In this document: piece by piece, positions 6,934 through 10,213 of the stretch | Numbering within the stretch: position 1 is the first letter of the stretch | Layout: every line of letters begins with the position of its first letter | Source: Bauldia sp. | GTDB lineage: Bacteria > Pseudomonadota > Alphaproteobacteria > Rhizobiales > Kaistiaceae | Length of the DNA stretch: 10,213 bases | NCBI GenBank assembly: GCA_020442095.1 | Contig: JAGRKY010000467.1 | Location: forward strand, 1-10,213 | Direction: 5' to 3' | Made by a program: the position numbers and the translations under genes | Notes under the pieces: model-generated | Databases searched by the model: none | Seen by the model: the letters and a program-made list of their open reading frames with translations, nothing else | What the model was told of the DNA's origin: nothing

Positions 6934-7731
6934 ATGCTTCCGACCCGCCGCTGGCAGGATATGACGACCCGCGATTTCGCCGATGGCGATACCGCGAGCT
7001 GGATTGCGGTTCTGCCGGTCGCGGCGATCGAACAGCATGGACCGCACCTGCCCGTCGCCACCGACACCGCGATCGCCGAGGGCATGATCGCCCGGTCGAT
7101 CGAACTCCTCCCCGACGACCTGCCCGTCACCTTCCTGCCGGTCCAGGCGGTCGGCAAGTCGAACGAACACATCTCCTCGCCGGGAACGCTGACCACCACC
7201 TGGGAGACGGCGACGAAATTCTGGCTCGATCTCGGCGACAGCGTTCATCGCGCCGGCGTCGAGAAGCTGATCGTCATCAACTCCCATGGCGGCAACGTGC
7301 CGATGATCGATATCGTCGCCCGCGAGCTTCGCGTCCGCCACGACATGCTGGTGGTCGGCACCGCCTGGTCGCGCTTCGGCCACCCGGAAGGCGCGCTCGC
7401 CGCCGAGGAGTCGCTCTACGGCATCCACGGCGGCGACATCGAGACGTCGATCATGCTCCACCTCCGTCCCGATCTCGTGCGGATGGAAAACGCGATCGAT
7501 TTCCGCTCCGCACAGCTCGATTTCATCAAGGAATTCACGCATCTGCGCGCCCATGGCCCGGTGCAGTTCGGCTGGAAGGCGCAGGATCTCGGCCCCCACG
7601 GCACCGTCGGCAACGCCGCCGCCGCGACTGCCGAAAGGGGCAAGGCCGTGGTCGATCACCAGGCCCGCGCCTTCGTCGCGCTCTGCCGCGACGTCCACGC
7701 CTTCGACACGGCCCGCCTGTGGAAGCCCTGA
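6934..7731 (+). CDS. Creatininase-family amidohydrolase
   Basis: A 265-residue cytoplasmic hydrolase, normal length for the family (creatininase, MftE-like and FAPy deformylase-like members), which use two metals to open cyclic or linear amides. The signature LPVAAIEQHGPHLPVATDT supplies E33, H35, H38 and D44, at nearly the numbering of creatininase E34, H36 and D45; SHGGN supplies H118, and GIHGGDIETS carries E170. ATG 6934 is used because WQDMTTRDF, typical of the family N-terminus, precedes the only other ATG at 6961; no strong ribosome binding site precedes either. Its 3' end overlaps the FAD oxidoreductase by 13 bases. No creatinase or sarcosine genes are nearby, so true creatininase is unlikely. 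The cluster suggests it hydrolyses an amide or lactam from an oxidised purine or pterin; this is inference. Confidence 0.92.
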   Translation: MLPTRRWQDMTTRDFADGDTASWIAVLPVAAIEQHGPHLPVATDTAIAEGMIARSIELLPDDLPVTFLPVQAVGKSNEHISSPGTLTTTWETATKFWLDLGDSVHRAGVEKLIVINSHGGNVPMIDIVARELRVRHDMLVVGTAWSRFGHPEGALAAEESLYGIHGGDIETSIMLHLRPDLVRMENAIDFRSAQLDFIKEFTHLRAHGPVQFGWKAQDLGPHGTVGNAAAATAERGKAVVDHQARAFVALCRDVHAFDTARLWKP

Positions 7732-9101
7732 CCGGCGAGACGGCCGACCGGCTGCGCGCCGCCCTCGACGGCATCCCGCTCGCCGAAGACCCGGCGACGC
7801 TGCGCCTCAAGAGCCGCGACTTCTTCTGGTTCTCGCCGATCCTCAAGCCTGAGCTCGAAGGCAAGCAGGCGACGATGGTGGCGATGCCGCGGACCCGCGA
7901 CGAGGTGGTCCGCATCGCCGCCGCGGCCGCCCGCAACCGCATTCCGATCACGCTCCGCGGCGGCGGCACCGGCAATTACGGCCAGGCCGTGCCGCTCGAA
8001 GGCGGCCTGCTTGTCGACCTGACCGGCCTCGACCGGGTCGTCTGGGCGAAGCCGGGTGCTGGGCGTTTCGAAGCCGGCGCCCGCCTCCTCGATATCGACC
8101 GCGCCCTCCGCGACCGGCCGCAGCCGAGCGGCCGCTGGGAGCTGCGCTTCCACCCCTCGACCCGCAAGCAGGCGACGATCGGCGGCTTCATCGCCGGTGG
8201 CGCGGCCGGCTGCGGCTCCTGCACCTGGGGCCAGATTTCGGATCCGGGTGCGGTCAATGCAGTGCAGGTCGTCACCGTCGAGGAGACGCCGCGCGTCCTC
8301 GAACTCGCCGGCGCAGAGGTGCTTAAGGTCCTCCACGCCTATGGCGTCAACGGCATCATCACCGAGGTCGAGCTGCCGCTTGGCCCCTGGCAGCCCTGGG
8401 CGGAACGCGTCATCGCCTTCCCGAGCCTCGCCGACGCGGCACGCTTCGGCTGGGCGCTCGCCGCCGCCGAAGCCATCGCCAAGAAGGAGATCGGCATCTT
8501 CGACCGGCGGATACCGCCGATGCTGAAGCGCCTCGCGCCGCTGGTGCCGCAGGACCACGCGATGGCCATCGTCATGGTGTCGGAGCCGCAGGGGCCGGCG
8601 CTGGCGAGGATTGCGGAGGAGCACGGCGGCGCGATCGTCTACGAACGCAGTGCCGAAGAAGCCGAGAGCGCCGCTTTCGACGGCAAGGGCGCTATGCCGC
8701 CGCTCTACGAATACACCTGGAACCACGCCACGCTGCACGCGCTGAAGGTCGAGCCGGAGATCACCTATCTCCAGATCCGCTTTCCTGAAGGGGGCGAACT
8801 GGCGCTGGTCGAGGCGATGGAGAAGCATTTCGGCGACGAGCTGCTCCTCCATCTCGAAATCCAGCGGCGCTTCGGCCGGGTCTTCGTCTCGAGCCTGCCG
8901 CTGCTGCGCTACCGCTCGCCGGAGCGGCTCGCCGAGGTCGTCGCCGAGGTCGAGGCGATGGGCGGCGCGGTGTCGAACCCGCATACCTATGTCCTCGACA
9001 ATGCCGGCTGGAAGCGGACCGACGCGCCACAGGCGAGCTTCAAGGCAATGGCCGACCCTTACGGCCTGATGAATCCCGGCAAGCTCCTCGCCGGAGCGTA
9101 G
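7719..9101 (+). CDS. FAD-binding oxidoreductase, VAO/PCMH (GlcD-like) family
   Basis: A 460-residue probably cytoplasmic flavoenzyme. The FAD_binding_4 domain covers about residues 48-215: PRTRDEVVRI (57-66), the pyrophosphate loop RGGGTGNYGQ (80-89), LLVDLTGL (97-104), and GGFIAGGAAGCGSCTWGQ (155-172) followed by DPG and a QVVT strand. The family's C-terminal mark MNPGKLL sits at the end. The oxidised substrate is unknown; relatives act on hydroxy acids, alcohols and sugars. The start is GTG at 7719, inside the creatininase-family gene (13-base overlap), with no separate ribosome binding site, so reinitiation coupling and roughly equal production are expected; the next Met is residue 53, inside the FAD domain. 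Its pairing with an amide hydrolase and nearby deaminase suggests oxidation of a heterocycle breakdown product. Sure of family, not of reaction. Confidence 0.92.
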   Translation: MEALTGETADRLRAALDGIPLAEDPATLRLKSRDFFWFSPILKPELEGKQATMVAMPRTRDEVVRIAAAAARNRIPITLRGGGTGNYGQAVPLEGGLLVDLTGLDRVVWAKPGAGRFEAGARLLDIDRALRDRPQPSGRWELRFHPSTRKQATIGGFIAGGAAGCGSCTWGQISDPGAVNAVQVVTVEETPRVLELAGAEVLKVLHAYGVNGIITEVELPLGPWQPWAERVIAFPSLADAARFGWALAAAEAIAKKEIGIFDRRIPPMLKRLAPLVPQDHAMAIVMVSEPQGPALARIAEEHGGAIVYERSAEEAESAAFDGKGAMPPLYEYTWNHATLHALKVEPEITYLQIRFPEGGELALVEAMEKHFGDELLLHLEIQRRFGRVFVSSLPLLRYRSPERLAEVVAEVEAMGGAVSNPHTYVLDNAGWKRTDAPQASFKAMADPYGLMNPGKLLAGA

Positions 9102-9126
9102 GACGCAGCAAGACCGGCGACGCGAC

Positions 9127-9150
9127 CCGACAGGGACCTGCGCCCGTCGG
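9127..9150 (+). terminator. Hairpin after the FAD oxidoreductase gene
   Basis: CCGAC-A-GGG (9127-9135) pairs with CCC-GTCGG (9143-9150) to give an 8-bp stem with one bulged A and a 7-base loop, starting 25 bases after the stop codon. No T-run follows, so it is only a candidate transcript end. Confidence 0.35.
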
Positions 9151-9187
9151 TCCACGCCATGCGGGCATCGTGAAATTCCTGCAGTTA

Positions 9188-9235
9188 GAGCTTGTATCGA
9201 GATCACGCCGGGCTAGAGTGAAAGCTCGTTATGAT
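9188..9235 (+). promoter_or_regulatory. Possible promoter region of the RTX gene
   Basis: The 190-bp gap before the RTX gene holds a local AT-rich patch with TTGTAT (9192-9197), a 16-base spacer and TAGAGT, and further on TATGAT (9230-9235). GAGCTT (9188-9193) and AAGCTC (9222-9227) form an inverted repeat around it. The hexamer matches are partial, so this is weak. Confidence 0.25.
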
Positions 9236-9291
9236 TGTATTAACCAGCCGGCATCTCGCCGCCAGGACGATCCGCCCCGGAGTGTCGCGCC

Positions 9292-10134
9292 ATGGACTGG
9301 GAAGCGTCGGTTCCACCTGATTTTCTGGAGCTCGCCAAGGCACTCGCCGAGGACGATATCTTCTTCTACCCTTCGAACCTCGGCACGGATTTCACCATTT
9401 CGACCACCAAGCTCCAGTTCATCGTCTACGGAGACTTCGAGTTCGCCGGCAAGAACATCGAGCGCGCCACCGGAACCGTCACCGAGGTCCGCGTCCTGCA
9501 GCAGGTCCCGACGACGATCGAGTTGTGCCACGTCACCGACCTGTCGCTCGATCTCCACAAGCTCATCAAATATGCGCTGGACAGCGACGTCGACGGTGCG
9601 GCCCAATACGTCTTCAGGGGGCCGGACGTCTTCTCGGGATCGGCGAAACCGGACATCTTCTCGGGCTTCGCTGGCGCCGACGCCCTCCATGGCGGCGACA
9701 GCAACGACAGGCTCTACGGCGGCGGCGGCAAGGATCAGCTCTTCGGCGACACCGGCAATGACCGGCTGTTCGGCGGCAAGGGCGCCGACCGCCTCGACGG
9801 CGGCGAGGGCAGGGACAAGCTGAAGGGCGGCAAGGGCCCGGACGTCTTCGTCCTCAGCGACGGCCCGGGCCACGGTGCCGACAAGCTGGTCGACTGGGCG
9901 CCGGGCGAAACGATCGAGCTCGACGGCACCGCCTTTCCGGGGCTCACGCCCGGCGTGCTCAAGGGCAAGTTCTTCCATGCCGGCGCCCATGCCAAGGATG
10001 CCGACGACCACGTCCTCTTCGCCAAGGGCAAGATCTTCTTCGACGGGAACGGCAGCGAGGCCGGCGAACGTAGCCTCGTCGCCAAGGTCGCCCCCGGCAC
10101 CAGCCTTCACCACGACGACTTCTTCGTCGCCTGA
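9292..10134 (+). CDS. RTX calcium-binding protein, probably type I-secreted
   Basis: A 280-residue acidic protein with no N-terminal signal peptide. Residues 1-110 form a non-repeat region (motifs GTDFTIST, YGDFEFAG, GTVTEVRV, then a LSLDLHKLIKYAL helix) of a kind I recall in front of RTX repeats in alphaproteobacteria. Residues 125-187 are seven nonapeptide repeats of the GGxGxDxLx type, which fold into a calcium-bound beta-roll outside the cell. The C-terminus ends with GTSLHHDDFFVA, resembling serralysin-type tails read by type I secretion systems. No enzyme domain is seen, so it may be a surface or matrix protein. GGAG lies 9 bases before ATG 9292. No type I secretion genes are in the window. 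It faces a convergent membrane-protein gene only 4 bases away. Confidence 0.9.
   Translation: MDWEASVPPDFLELAKALAEDDIFFYPSNLGTDFTISTTKLQFIVYGDFEFAGKNIERATGTVTEVRVLQQVPTTIELCHVTDLSLDLHKLIKYALDSDVDGAAQYVFRGPDVFSGSAKPDIFSGFAGADALHGGDSNDRLYGGGGKDQLFGDTGNDRLFGGKGADRLDGGEGRDKLKGGKGPDVFVLSDGPGHGADKLVDWAPGETIELDGTAFPGLTPGVLKGKFFHAGAHAKDADDHVLFAKGKIFFDGNGSEAGERSLVAKVAPGTSLHHDDFFVA
9664..9852 (+). repeat. Seven tandem 27-bp RTX-coding repeats
   Basis: Seven consecutive nine-codon units encode GFAGADALH, GGDSNDRLY, GGGGKDQLF, GDTGNDRLF, GGKGADRLD, GGEGRDKLK and GGKGPDVFV. The Gly and Asp positions bind calcium in the beta-roll. The conservation is at protein level; the DNA units have diverged, so recent slippage is unlikely. 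Confidence 0.88.
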
Positions 10135-10138
10135 TGCT

Positions 10139-10213
10139 CTAGGCGACTCGGGCCGGCCGGGGCACGCGGGGATGGATCATCCAGGCGACCGCGAGCACCA
10201 GCAGCGCCGCGAT
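10139..10213 (-). CDS. C-terminal end of a membrane protein, partial
   Basis: Read on the minus strand, the last 24 codons before TAG give a hydrophobic helix (IAALLVLAVAWMI) followed by a short basic, proline-rich tail (HPRVPRPARVA). This is typical of the end of a multi-pass transporter such as an MFS protein, with the tail in the cytoplasm. The frame is open to the window edge and the reading direction fits a gene convergent with the RTX gene. The family cannot be told from so little. Confidence 0.55.
   Translation of the reverse strand: MAALLVLAVAWMIHPRVPRPARVA

Noticed and set aside
6934..7731. Genuine creatininase of creatinine breakdown
   Set aside because: Metal ligands fit the family, but no creatinase or sarcosine oxidase genes are nearby and the context is deaminase/flavoenzyme.
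7656..9206. A 516-codon open frame on the minus strand opposite the FAD oxidoreductase
   Set aside because: Arg-rich, low-complexity translation typical of antisense shadow; the plus frame carries clear flavoenzyme motifs.
9664..9852. CRISPR array or satellite DNA
   Set aside because: The periodicity is 27 bp and in frame, coding RTX nonapeptides; there are no identical repeats separated by unique spacers.
1..10213. Insertion sequences, integrase sites or tRNA genes
   Set aside because: No transposase or integrase motifs, no flanking direct repeats and no tRNA-like cloverleaf were seen.

Overview
The window is GC-rich throughout, with tightly packed genes, GGAG-type ribosome binding sites, an occasional TTG or GTG start, and protein families common in soil and plant-associated Alphaproteobacteria (NMT1/THI5-type ABC uptake, RidA, RTX proteins with a DDFF-type C-terminus, HAMP-PAS-GGDEF-EAL proteins). 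This suggests a Rhizobiales-like alphaproteobacterium; I cannot name the genus from sequence alone.

Left part (1-1334, minus strand): the start of an ABC-transporter ATPase, cut by the window edge, preceded on the same strand by an NMT1/THI5-like periplasmic binding protein. A 327-bp divergent control region (1335-1661) with several clear inverted repeats separates it from a plus-strand operon: a RidA-family protein that lacks the catalytic arginine, a LysE/RhtB-family exporter (8-bp overlap) and a COG0402 amidohydrolase that I recognise as the 8-oxoguanine deaminase type.

Middle part (4037-6895): a 288-bp, less GC-rich spacer with two tandem hairpins and a pair of adjacent palindromes, then a large membrane-anchored HAMP-PAS-GGDEF-EAL protein. 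Its GGDEF motif is degenerate (AGGEF) while its EAL site is intact, so it probably degrades cyclic di-GMP.

Right part (6934-9101): a creatininase-family amidohydrolase and a VAO/GlcD-type FAD oxidoreductase that overlap by 13 bp and are surely co-translated. Then come an RTX calcium-binding protein (9292-10134), probably exported by a type I system, and the last 24 codons of a convergent membrane protein.

Working model (inference): the ABC importer, deaminase, creatininase-like hydrolase, FAD oxidoreductase, RidA protein and LysE exporter form a catabolic module for an oxidised purine or pterin-like heterocycle: import, deamination, then oxidation and ring or amide opening. The phosphodiesterase sits inside the module but need not belong to it. 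The RTX gene and the convergent membrane protein look like neighbouring, unrelated cargo.
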